Notes under the pieces: generated by a model
Told to the model about the DNA's origin: nothing
What the model saw: only the letters and a program-made list of their open reading frames with translations
Databases searched by the model: none
Part shown: one piece after another, positions 54,440-64,000 of the stretch
Layout: each line of letters starts with the position of its first letter
Numbering within the stretch: the first letter of the stretch is position 1
Assembly (NCBI GenBank): GCA_039621445.1
Contig: CP154955.1
Location: forward strand, 24,665,385 to 24,729,384
Source: Euglena gracilis
Taxonomy: Eukaryota; Euglenida; Euglenophyceae; Euglenales
Direction: 5' to 3'
DNA: 64,000 bases
Position numbers and translations under genes: made by a program

Positions 54440-54612
54440 CAGGGAATTTCTTAAGCCGGAGGGTACCCTACCCCCCCCGGGGGGGGTCCAGCCAGCCGCA
54501 GCTCAAATCCAGCCAGCAGCCCAAATTCGGGCTGGGACCCGCTGGGTCCAGCCCGGCCCAGCCGGCCGCAGGCCGCAGGCTGGCCAGCCAACTGGGCTGC
54601 CCAGCTCACCTG
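54440..54612. mobile_element. 5' half of a family A element at the duplication junction
   Basis: Starts CAGGGAATTTCTTAAGCCGG and carries CAGCTCAAATCCAGCC and CTGGCCAGCCAACTGGGCTG, as in copies at 14.0 and 19.5 kb. After CCCAGCTCACCTGTCC it switches to the unit 2 start (CCAGGTTGCAGGTTATCGAG) and the 3' half is absent. The breakpoint between units therefore lies inside an element. Confidence 0.85.
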
Positions 54613-54743
54613 TCCATATCCAGGTTGCAGGTTATCGAGGTGTTACGACCCCCCCAGTTGCAGGTTGCAGGAACCCGGTCGTTTCAAGGTATGTTGGCCT
54701 AAAATATTATGGCATATTTCAAGGAATTTTTCTGTTTCTCCAG

Positions 54744-57700
54744 GCACCTTAAAAATGACGATCCTATATAATGATACCTGGCCCGCATCTGTTTGCAGTG
54801 GCCAAGCAAACACGGCGTTCATTGGCCTGGCACATGACGACGCTTTTCAGCAGCTGAGGCAGACACTGCAGGTGTCACCAGTGGAGCTTTCCTTCCTTGG
54901 ATGTGGGCGAGCTGACCATTTGCCCCGACTGAAGAAAACTTGAATCTTGTTGGATCACCATCAGGACGATGGTGGGGGGGGGTCGATCCCCCACTCACCA
55001 CCTTGGGATTTCGGGGATTCCTGTACAGCCCATCCCCAATCACCAAATTTAAAATTTTTTTCTGTTGCAAGGGCAATTGTTTATCACAGAGGGTTTTCAG
55101 ACCCTCCACCGTGCATCTCTTTGGGGACCCGGGGAGGGTTGCTGGGCTTGTTCTAGAAATTTGGGCCATTGTCCCAATACCACCCCCATCGCAACCCCCC
55201 GTCCCAATGACTCTACAGCTGCATTTTGCACTGCCGCCCACAGTAATGGGCCCTATTAATTGGACTCTGACCGTGAGGCAGTTTCTATCCCCTCAGCAAA
55301 TACCCCCGGCTCCTCAGATTAGGAAAAACTCATTTTTTTTCTGACCCAGGAAGCCTGCACCAACAGCACAATATCGATAAGAAAAACGTAGTAGGAGTAC
55401 CCCTCATTGAGGGGGGCACTCCACCGCAACTGGAAATCCCAGGAAATCCTAGGGGGGTCCACTACCAGGGCTAATCAGTGGGAAAAAATCTCATTTTAAC
55501 AAGTGAGCGAAGCACCGGAATATTTTGGACCTCAAAAACTGCCAAAAATGTCATTTTTGTCCATTTTGGGGTTTTTTGGGGGGAACAAAATAATCCAAAA
55601 AAAAACACAGAGAAACCTCATTTCCACTTCGGCACACAGTGCAGGTTTTTTCTGTCGGGGTGACCCCACAGACCCCGCCAACTTTTGTTTTTTGTAGTGA
55701 AATGCCAGCTAGTGGACCCCCCCCCCTGGGGTCATTATGCAAGAGCCCAGTGGCAGACATATGTGGAGGCTCGCTCCATCGGCTGGGAAGAGGGGCTTGA
55801 AGGAATGGCAGTCTCCGCCATTGCCGAAGGCCCCTGCGGTTCTTTCCTCCCGGATGGAACCCCTCCCATTCGCCAGGGCATCGACGACGGCAGCGGGCGA
55901 CTGCAGCCATCGCAGCTGGCCGAGCTCAAGGGACGTCTGGGCCCTTTCCACCTGTCGCAAGAGGTGTGTGTCCCTGGCACACCATTACTTTGGTGCACAC
56001 CTCCCCCCCCCTCTGGATGATTGCCCTGGTCCCTTTTTGCTGAAAATGTGCACAAAAATGTTTTATCTTTGAGTTGCTCTACCTGAGACGTTGGAAGGAC
56101 TGATCATAGCACAGTTCTTCAAAAGTGGCAATTCCTCCATGTCAGCAAGCAACATGGCCACCCCCAAAATAGAAGACCCCCAAAATAAACAAAACAAAAA
56201 ACCCCCTGCCAGTTTTCAGCAAAGATTGAAAGAGAAGACCCCCAATAATTATGTTTCCAAAATAACATTTCCCTTGTATTTTTGGAAAGTTCCAAAAGCC
56301 AGACCCTGAAAACTGTGCAAATGCTCCAAAAATGCATAAATTTTTCGAATTATTAATTTTGCATCCTTCATCTTCATTGGAAGCACAGGAAGTTGTCAGG
56401 GTCCCCGGTCTTAGGCGGCCTAAATCGCACTTCAGGTTTTGATTTTTAGCTTGCACTTTGGCGCAAATTTTCGATCTTTTTTGAAACCCGGCGGTAGAAC
56501 CCACCCTTTTGACCCTCTGGTTCCGCGGAGACCCTCGACAGTGGCGTGTGCGTCATTTTCCGATGTTGGGACCTGGGGAACAGGCCCAATTTTGGTGTTT
56601 TTCAGTCAGTTCACCATTTTGAAAAAGGTTCAAAACCCCTGGTTTGACCGCCGAGACACTTGATTTTTCCCCAAAAAGTGCCAAAACCCCCGTTGTGAGT
56701 CCCTCATTTTTGAAGCCTTGACTGTGTTCCCCAGATGGTGCCACACAGTCCAGGTGATAATTGGCCCTTTTTGTTGCTTTTTTTTTGGGGCTCTGCGATG
56801 CGTCCGTGAAGGGTTGCCTGCTGAGGCGTCCAGAGGGTGGACTCTACATACACGTTGTGAAAAGTTGGAAAAAATGGCATGTCACAAAGTTGTGATCCCT
56901 GGGTACTTGAAATGCGAGGAGTGGTACAGCGGGAACCACCCAGGTGGAGGGTTTGGGGCGGATTGAGGGGCCCTGGGACCAGGGACCTGTCCCAACGTCT
57001 GGTGAGCAACGCCAGGCCCCACACTGCCGGGCACAGAAGGCAATGTTTATGGACATTGCGCTTAAGCGCAAGTTAAAACAGAAGCCCCAGAGCTTATGGG
57101 AGTCCCTCTGATGTGATACGGTGTGTTGGGGGCCCCTCTCTGAACGACCAGTGTGCGGACTTGGTGAGGAAATACATTGCGCCGAAGCGCAAACCATCAT
57201 ACAAAAAAAGATGAGAAGTGCAAACAGGCGGCTGACGTGTAATCTGAATGAACAAGCAGTGCATTATGTAGGCATGTCCCTTGCGCTTCGGCGCAATATA
57301 TTTCCTCACCCAGCCCGCACACTCCCCTGAGCTTATGGGAATCCCTCTGATGTGATACGGTGTGTTGGGGGCCCCTCTCTGAACGGCCAGTCTTCTGTTT
57401 TAACTTGCGCTTAAGCGCAAATTCTTTACCTTACGCTTAAGCGCAAGTTAAAAAAAATTGCGTTTAAGCGCAATGTCCTTTCAAATAGCAGATTGATTTG
57501 AATGTGTTCGTGCTGTGTGAGAAGGTGGGCGATAGAGGAGAATGCTGAGGGGTGTTTGAGCGCAGCTGTGCCAGAAGCTTGTTTGGTGCTTTTGAACTAT
57601 CCAGGCACTGGGGAGGGAGTGGCTGTTACAATAAGACGAATCGTGGGCGGTAGGCTGTGGAGCCTCACTGACCTTGCACTCGGTGCACAAAGTTTTTTTT

Positions 57701-60700
57701 TTGGGGATGTTGACAGAAAGACCTTTTTCGGCTGAACAATGCCCTTCATCTGCCCGGTGTGATGTGGCTGTCTGGTGGGTTGCAAATTACCAAAAAAGGT
57801 GTGTCAGCATGTCTTCCCTTCTCTGCCGTTGTTGATGGACCCTTTCGATTTCTCAATTCCATTCGCTCATCCCAAAAGTTGTGTGTTTCAAATCCTGGGC
57901 GAGGAAAGGGGGGTGACGAGCTTCTTTAAAACACTTTTTCGGCGTCCAAAACTGTTTCCTGGGCTGTGATTCCCAGGGTTCATCTGGTACCGGTTCTTTT
58001 CCAAACAGAAATTTTCCGACTTTCAAAAGTCGGCCAAAAAGAAGGGCCCCTCAGGCATGCTTAACTGCGAGGCAAGTGGGAAGTTGGTGGTTGTTTTCAC
58101 AGACCAGGGGGTTGGCTTCCTGTCCCAGTTAATGCTGCCCTGTTCGCTCTGGTAATGAGATGCTTCCAGGACTACTCTCTCCACCCGCAGTGATAAAAAT
58201 GAGATATTAAATATTGATAACTGTTGCGCCACAGCGCAATGGGCAGGCTCAGGTATAAAATTTAAGAGTTACATTGCGCCAAGCGCAATAGAAATGCACT
58301 GTTTAAAATTGCAAAGCAGCGTGGCTCTTGCGCCAACACGCAATGTTGACCAATTTTAAGGCAACGTGACTGAGAGTAGGCTTCCATCCCCCTGTCCTGC
58401 ATTTTTGTGCTCTATCCCCTCTGGTGTTCATCTCTACCAGGGCCGTTCTCTCCCTCCGTTGTGAGATAAGTTTTAAACAGTTATATTTGCACTTCGGCGC
58501 AAGCCATGTTGCTTTTGCATTTTTAAAAATTGTATTTCTATTTGCGCTTTGGCGCAAGGTAACTCTTAAATTTCCATTCTTCATGAGCCTACCGATTGCA
58601 TTTTGGCGCAATGGAAGCACATGTTGACACAAAAGTTGTTATCATTGTGCAAGTGTGGCAATGGTCACCCACGTGTTGAACTACAAAAAAAGTCAAAAAT
58701 TTGCACCAAAGCGCAAATGTTTTTTTTGTTATGAAATAACTATTTGCTCCAAAGCGCAAATGCACAATGGAGTCCCCTCGTTTCATCACCCGCCGCTTTG
58801 GGTCCAGGCACACTGGGCCCCGGGAGCGCTTTGCCCGTAGACCGTGGAGTTCCAGGTCGTTGCTTTCGTACCCAAGCCCTGGGGTAGAGGGAGACACTAT
58901 TTTCAGACTGTCCTGAATCTCAGGCCACGGTGTTCGAAAACAAAACTTTTTTTTTGGATTTGCGCGTCGGCGCAAATTTTCAGTCACTTTCAAAGGTAAG
59001 TGCGAGTTAGGGTGCCTAAGCCGGTACCAGCCAACCTGTCAGGTCATTTTTCATTGATTTCCCCCTGAAATGCCCAACCCAGGAAACTGTCAGGGTCCTT
59101 GGTACGGGCCAACCTGTCATGATAGATAGTTGTCAGGGTCCCCGATACCACTGGCCAAGGGTGTGGAATTGGCTTGTCTAAAAATACATAGATCCATATT
59201 TCTTACAAAGAATATAAAAATTTGGAGGTGAAACCTAGTGCAACGCAAATGTGCATGTTATACAACTTGAGTCCAGGTTTTTTTTTGAAGAACCCCTCAA
59301 AAAAGTGAAGCTCAGGATGTGGCAATTATCTCTGGTGAATGCGTCGTTGAAAGAAATTATTTAGCACCATACTCATTGATATTCATGCACGAACAGCGGT
59401 GCAGGAGCCAGACAAGATTTATTGTGTGTTGTGGTGTCATTGGCGGCTGCCCAACACATCTTGTCTCCTCCCGGCCTCTGGAGCAATTTGCATTTGGCCA
59501 TGTGTGATCTCTGCCCTGCCAGTCACCCCTCCCCAGGCTTTTGCTGACCTTCAGAAGTCTCTGGACATTGTGCTGTTGCCGCTGAAGAGCAAGGTGTGGG
59601 TGCTGTTCTCCCTCCTGTTGCCTCAACCCAATCCGTTTGATATTCATTTCGGAGCTTATTAATGGAGTCTGCCAGACCACCTTTGGCGGGGACCAGGGCG
59701 TTGCTCGAATCGAAGGGCACCCCATCCCCTGGGGAGTCATGCCATTGAGCAGTATTTTTCCAACCTTGAACCCCGTCGACGAGTTTTGTTTATTTTCCCA
59801 GCCACCCAAAGGGCTCTCGGGCGGCAACGGGACGGTTTTTTCCGCTGTTGGGCCATCAAAATGGGTAAACATGGGCTGACCAGGGCATGATTGGTCAAAA
59901 GTTGATTTCCTTGCATCATTGGCAGCTTCTTTGAGCATTTTTGCAGTTGATTTTTTGCCTCCCATTTCGATCTTGGGTGGCCCAGTTCCACCCTGGGACC
60001 GCTGTGCGGGTCAGCCAGCAGCCTTTTTCCCGCCAGCACAAATTTTCCAGCCTCTGCTCCGGGGGGGGGGGGTCGCCGGCGACGCCCATTTTGCGGAGTT
60101 ATTGTTTTTCTTTGTGCACCTTTTGAAAGGGGCTTAAGATTTAATTGCTGCCAACCAAAAGTCTCTGAAATTTAAGGGGTTTGGCCAAAACGGTTGCAGG
60201 CGCGCCGAATTTCTTCCGTACAATGAAGGGGGCAGCCTCTCGGGTCTGAAACCCCGAGTCTGGGCCACCCCCTGGGTTCACAAACCTGACCCGGTAACGC
60301 TGTGTTCGGCGAGGGTTTTGCCGTTGCAGAGGTCGCCACAGCCCATGATTGAAACGTTGGCCGGCAAAGGGAACATGGACACGCACCGCTGTCTCGGCTC
60401 TGCCACCCGGCTGCCGAGTCCCAGACATCGGCTGCAGAAGTCGTTTTGGGGCGTCTTTGCTGGAAAGGTCTCACGTCGCACTGCCAGTACCAGACGTGAG
60501 GTTTGCTGTGCAAGTGAAGATGGGGCGTGAGGACAGCCGCAGAGGCCGCTTGGACATATGTGCAGCAGCGGGACCAGTGGTGTACTGACGCGGAGGCCGA
60601 CGCTCCCGAGAGGAGGGTGTATGCCGTGCCACAGTACCCCCCCCCCCCAAATAATAACTCCCCCGGTTTATTATTCGGACACTCGAAGTCGGGGTCCAGG

Positions 60701-62054
60701 GGGGTTTTATTATTTGGGGGGAATTTTGGGGGGGAGTTTTATTATTTGGGCAAATTTTTCCATGTCAAAAATCGACCCAAAAAAACCCTCCACAGGCTCC
60801 AATGGTCACTTTTTTTTTGGCATTTTTGGGCCTCTTTGAAAAATGTGTGATTTTTGGTATATTTCTGTACCAATTTCATACATGTCTGTGACCTTTTTTT
60901 GCAACCTTTCTGACAGACGAGGACACCCCCAGCCCACAGTTTGAATCAGGGGCAGCCGAGTGCCCCTCCAACCAAGTCACACGTGCATTTGTGCCGTTTA
61001 AACACACCATACGTGCACATGTTACGGGCTATTACCACAGAGAGGGTGTGCAACTTCTCTGATATGGAGGCCAAGGTGATGCTTGCGGTGTTTCGTGTGA
61101 CGGCTGTGCAACTGTCCGGTGGCATCTCTGGGCACCCCCACTGGACGTCAACGCACGACGTGCAGGCATGCGCAAATGCGCGCAAATGCGCACGTGGACA
61201 GGAGTGGGGGGTTTGGAAGGTGATGGGCGAGCCCCCCATTTAGCTGGTTGGGCAGCAATGGCGGGAGTGCCTTCAAACGATATGGCTGCGTGGCAGGCAG
61301 AGGGTTTGCTGCACCCGGAGACTGTTATGGACAGGGTATTGCCCCTGGCCACAGGATCGCACCATTTGCAATTGATTTGTCGACCTCTGGAAGCCCAGGT
61401 CTCATATCTGCCCCTCCCTTCAGATTAGCGTAAATGTTCTGCTGCAAATCCATGATGCCAAACTTGCCATTCAGATTGATTCCATAATTTTTTAAAAGGT
61501 TTTGTAGCACGGGGAGGGAGAGTGGTTTCTGGGCCCCTGCCAGTGGTGGGGTGCTCACGGCCACCTCCAAACGGGTTGGCTTATTTTTATGTTTTTCCGC
61601 AGCTCTTGAATGCTATCGGCGGAGGCAGTCGGCTGGCAGAAAATCTAAAGGAGTTGCACGCAGCAAGTTTCAGTTTGCAACACATTCCAGATGTGCAATG
61701 CATTCTGTCTCCACAGGGGATACCCTTCGAGCGGGTGGCACAGCATTTCTATCCCCGCGTCAGCTGGGATGGGATCAGACCTCTCCTTACTGTGTGTACA
61801 ACAAGAATTTGGAGTTTTGGTGTGTTTTGGCACCGCGACATGGAATCCTCCCCTGAGTTTGATTGGCATTTTTGCCCACTTCAGGCACTTTTTGGCCCCT
61901 TTTTGGCCATTTGTTTTGGTTTGTTCCATTTTTTTTTTTGACCTACACCCATTTGTGCTATTTTGATTATTTTCAGCGAGAAATGTGGAATAACAAAAAT
62001 TGCGCAGATGCAGTGACCACTGGTGGGGTGCAATGCTGCGAACGCGATTACTGA
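54744..62054 (+). CDS. unidentified multi-exon gene, copy 2
   Basis: Counterparts of the copy 1 exons: 54744-54871, 55751-55963, 59537-59593, about 60537-60637, 61603-61791, 61977-62054 (stop). Splice sites are conserved at every exon. Replacements include loss of two residues in the first exon (SGQANTAFIGLAHDD versus SGQTNSSAFIDLAYDD) and QPSQLAELKG in the second; the 61603 exon looks unchanged. Open frames in all exons suggest both copies remain functional or the duplication is recent. Confidence 0.6.
56450..58980. repeat. dispersed TTGCGCNNNNGCGCAA palindromes, unit 2 set
   Basis: Same positions as the set at 45.7-48.3 kb. A few copies differ in the arms, for example TTGCACTTCGGCGCAA near 58487 and TTGCGCCAAGCGCAA near 58274, which has lost one central base. 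Confidence 0.85.
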
Positions 62055-62844
62055 AGAAGGTGGGCCAAAAATCACCGTGTGTTGAAATTGCCCGTTTGCA
62101 TAAATTTGAATGCAAGGGCCCAGTGTCAGTTGTACAGAATACTCTTGTCTATGGTTCCGAGATATTTTTGCCAACAAATCTGAAGCTGGGGCACAGTCCA
62201 CACAATTTTTGGCGAATGGGGTCAACAGGTCAACCCGTTTTTTTTTGATATTTTGTTGAGTATTTGACTAACTAGCGACCACCCGGTGTGGATTGGCAAT
62301 ATAACATTTGTGTGTTGGCGTGTATCGGCGGGATGAGCATTTGTGTTTCGATGTATATCTCTGACACACAGCCAGGAGAGGGCTGGCCGGGATCTGCCAG
62401 CAGTTCGTGCAATGGCCCGCCCGCCACCAAGCCACATCTTTGCTGAGGAGTTCGCAGTATTCACACAAAGTTGTAAGTCCAAAATCTGCAAGTTGCGATT
62501 TCTGTGAAACCATCCTTTTTCCAGCCGTGGGTTTTTTCCTGGGAATTATTTTCCCTAAATTGAAAAAAAATCTGTTTACTTTTTTTTTACATTTATGCTG
62601 ATTCTCCATGACAAGTGTTTTTCTCTTCTGCATTGTGGTCTGAGAAAACTCGTTCTTAACCTCCTCCCCTGAACTGTCCTCCTTGAAAAATTATAAAAAT
62701 ATTTCCCTCTCTGCATTGGTTTTGCATGACATTTTCCATGAAATGAATAGTATTCAAAATAGAATGAAAATAAAGGTAAATATGTCTATGTGTGTATATA
62801 TGTGTGTGTGTGTATGTATTCATGTGCACATGCGCGCGTAAACC

Positions 62845-63220
62845 CCCCCAAATAATACCCCCCGGGGTATTATTTTTTAAGTCCCAGCCCGGGGGGGGGG
62901 AGTAATGTTTTGGGGGGGTTAAAAAAATAGAACCCAAAATTTTCGAAATTTTTCGAAGTTCCTATAGGAGCCAAAACAGCGCCAAAACTCTCCTTTGGGG
63001 TCATTTTTTGTATTTTCTTATGAAATTTAGCATTTTTGGGGGTCATCTGATCCAGAAAAGTCGATTTTTTCGTAATTTGTTGTCAAGGATTGTGATTTTT
63101 GCCAACATTTTCAGGTCAAAATTCGGGGGGGTATTAACCCGGTCGTCGAAGTCGGTCCCCGAGGGGGGGGTATTATTTCGGGGGGTATTATTTGTGGGTG
63201 TGTTATATTATTTGGGGGGA
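62845..63220. mobile_element. inverted-end element, AAATAATA family (unit 2 copy)
   Basis: Copy of 52321-52690 with small changes at the right end (GGGTGTGTTATATTATTTGG). Confidence 0.55.
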
Positions 63221-63968
63221 GGGTTTATACGTGTATATTTGGCAGCAACATCCTATTCGCCCCCCCCCCCCCCCTGGGGGGCCAAGTAGAACCTCCAAGG
63301 GGGGTCCGGGTAACGTCTCCCGACCATCGGGTTTTTTGGGGGGGGGTTAGGGTTATGGTTCCGACCGATTCCTGGGGTGCTCCCCCTTTTGGGAATTTAG
63401 GAAAGGTTAGGCCGCATTTCCGGCAGAAATTGGGTCTCATTTTTGTAAATTTACGATGGAAATGCGACCCAAAAATCTTTCCAAACGGGTTCCCTAACTT
63501 CCGGCCTGACTTTGTCCTTTTTTTGTTGTGATGATCCGAACTTAACTTAATTTTTTTTAAAAAGTAAAAATACAATTTTAAAACAAAATTTTAAAATCAA
63601 AGCAAGAACTAAAAATTTTATTCCAGATTTTTTGTGATTGCATTTTTTTTTGCTCATTTTTGTCTGAGAATTGTCAAAAACTCTTTATACATCCAATGGT
63701 TTTTTGAGTGCCCGTAAAAATGCTATATTCAAACTAATTTGAAAATGAGGAAAATAAAATCCGCGATCTCCAACATTGGCTGAGTTATGAAGTTTTGTTT
63801 TGGCAACCACGTTTTGCACACACAACAAATTTTTTGTCTAATTTTTGTTTTTCATGTTCAGTGGATACACAAAGGTTGTGTCATTGGATTCAGCGGTGTC
63901 CAAGGGCTTTCAAAACTTTTGTTATGCTTGGGCTCAGGCAAATTGGACTGCCCATTTTTCCGCTGCAG

Positions 63969-64000
63969 CTAGCCGAAGCCGAAGTCCTAACCAGTTGGAA
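63969..64000 (+). CDS. partial exon at window end, unit 2
   Basis: Begins after CCGCTGCAG and corresponds to the 53449 exon; LAEAEV is readable before the window stops. It differs from copy 1 at AGTCCTAACC versus AGTCTCAACC. Confidence 0.6.

Larger units (their letters stand above)
43900..54615. repeat. tandem segmental duplication, unit 1
   Basis: From GAGGTGTTACGAC and GCAGGTTGCAGGAACCCGGTCG onward, sequence is repeated with high identity in the following unit. Offset is 10,715 bases at the first exon, 10,666 at the 57-base exon and 10,524 at the 51.1 kb exon, the change reflecting indels. The part 53.48-54.6 kb has no second copy inside the window because unit 2 is cut off. Confidence 0.95.
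54616..64000. repeat. tandem segmental duplication, unit 2 (truncated by window)
   Basis: High-identity copy of 43900-53480. Visible differences: about 64 bases missing at 58080 relative to 47350-47415, a deletion near 60912 removing the right part of the AAATAATA element, the inverted segment at 61.0-61.2 kb, and scattered substitutions and homopolymer changes. Confidence 0.95.

Noticed and set aside
1-64000. tRNA, rRNA, riboswitch, promoter or terminator signals
   Set aside because: No cloverleaf, rRNA core or prokaryotic signal recognised by eye; core-promoter motifs cannot be assigned reliably in this lineage from sequence alone.

Overview
This is a nuclear window from a eukaryote, most probably a euglenid or a close relative (Euglenozoa). 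Coding sequence is cut into small GC-rich exons (about 30 to 230 bases) that lie in long, low-complexity, C-run/G-run-rich or AT-rich introns. Some introns are ordinary GT-AG. Others have no usable GT/AG. Instead they carry a trinucleotide at +4 to +6 (mostly CAG) that is complementary to the trinucleotide at -8 to -6 (mostly CTG), which is the signature I recall for the 'nonconventional' introns of euglenid nuclear genes. The telomere-type repeat is TTAGGG, as in Euglenozoa. Clade assignment is inference.

Layout: 3.1-11.3 kb, a plus-strand gene for a single-pass membrane protein of unknown function, with a decayed ORF remnant at 3.9-4.9 kb. 12.3-13.9 kb, possible exons of an unidentified gene. 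16.2-23.9 kb, an RlmM-type rRNA 2'-O-ribose methyltransferase with the K-D-K-E catalytic tetrad; one of its introns is 4.6 kb long and holds a 2 kb GTGTGG minisatellite. 25.8-27.0 kb, a second membrane-protein fragment. 29.1-36.7 kb, a retinol saturase (RETSAT) family FAD oxidoreductase in about 17 exons. 36.7-41.3 kb, a subtelomere-like block with palindromic satellite arrays, a head-to-head (TTAGGG)n-(CCCTAA)n tract and duplicated or inverted modules. 42.9-64.0 kb, exons of an unidentified gene lying mostly in a roughly 10.6 kb unit that is present twice in tandem; the second copy runs off the window.

The most interesting observation links introns to transposable elements. A family of 300-510 bp elements with terminal inverted repeats (CAGGG...CTTAAG / CTTAAG...CCCTG) is flanked by 8 bp target-site duplications. 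Some copies sit in noncoding DNA. Two sit inside coding exons, at 7.5 kb in the membrane-protein gene and 29.6 kb in RETSAT. Removing 3 bases of the left duplication, the element, and 5 bases of the right duplication restores each reading frame exactly, and that 3+5 offset is the +4/-8 rule of the nonconventional introns. At least five other introns in RETSAT and the methyltransferase obey the same pairing rule and restore conserved family motifs (WGDYG, EIFAPTVISDAG, WLTGQDV, VDLGAFPGSW). One uses CAC/GTG instead of CAG/CTG, a compensatory pair. I read this as transposon-born introns caught at several ages.

I saw no rRNA, tRNA, CRISPR or prokaryotic operon. Exon edges marked 'about' are not fixed by the sequence alone.
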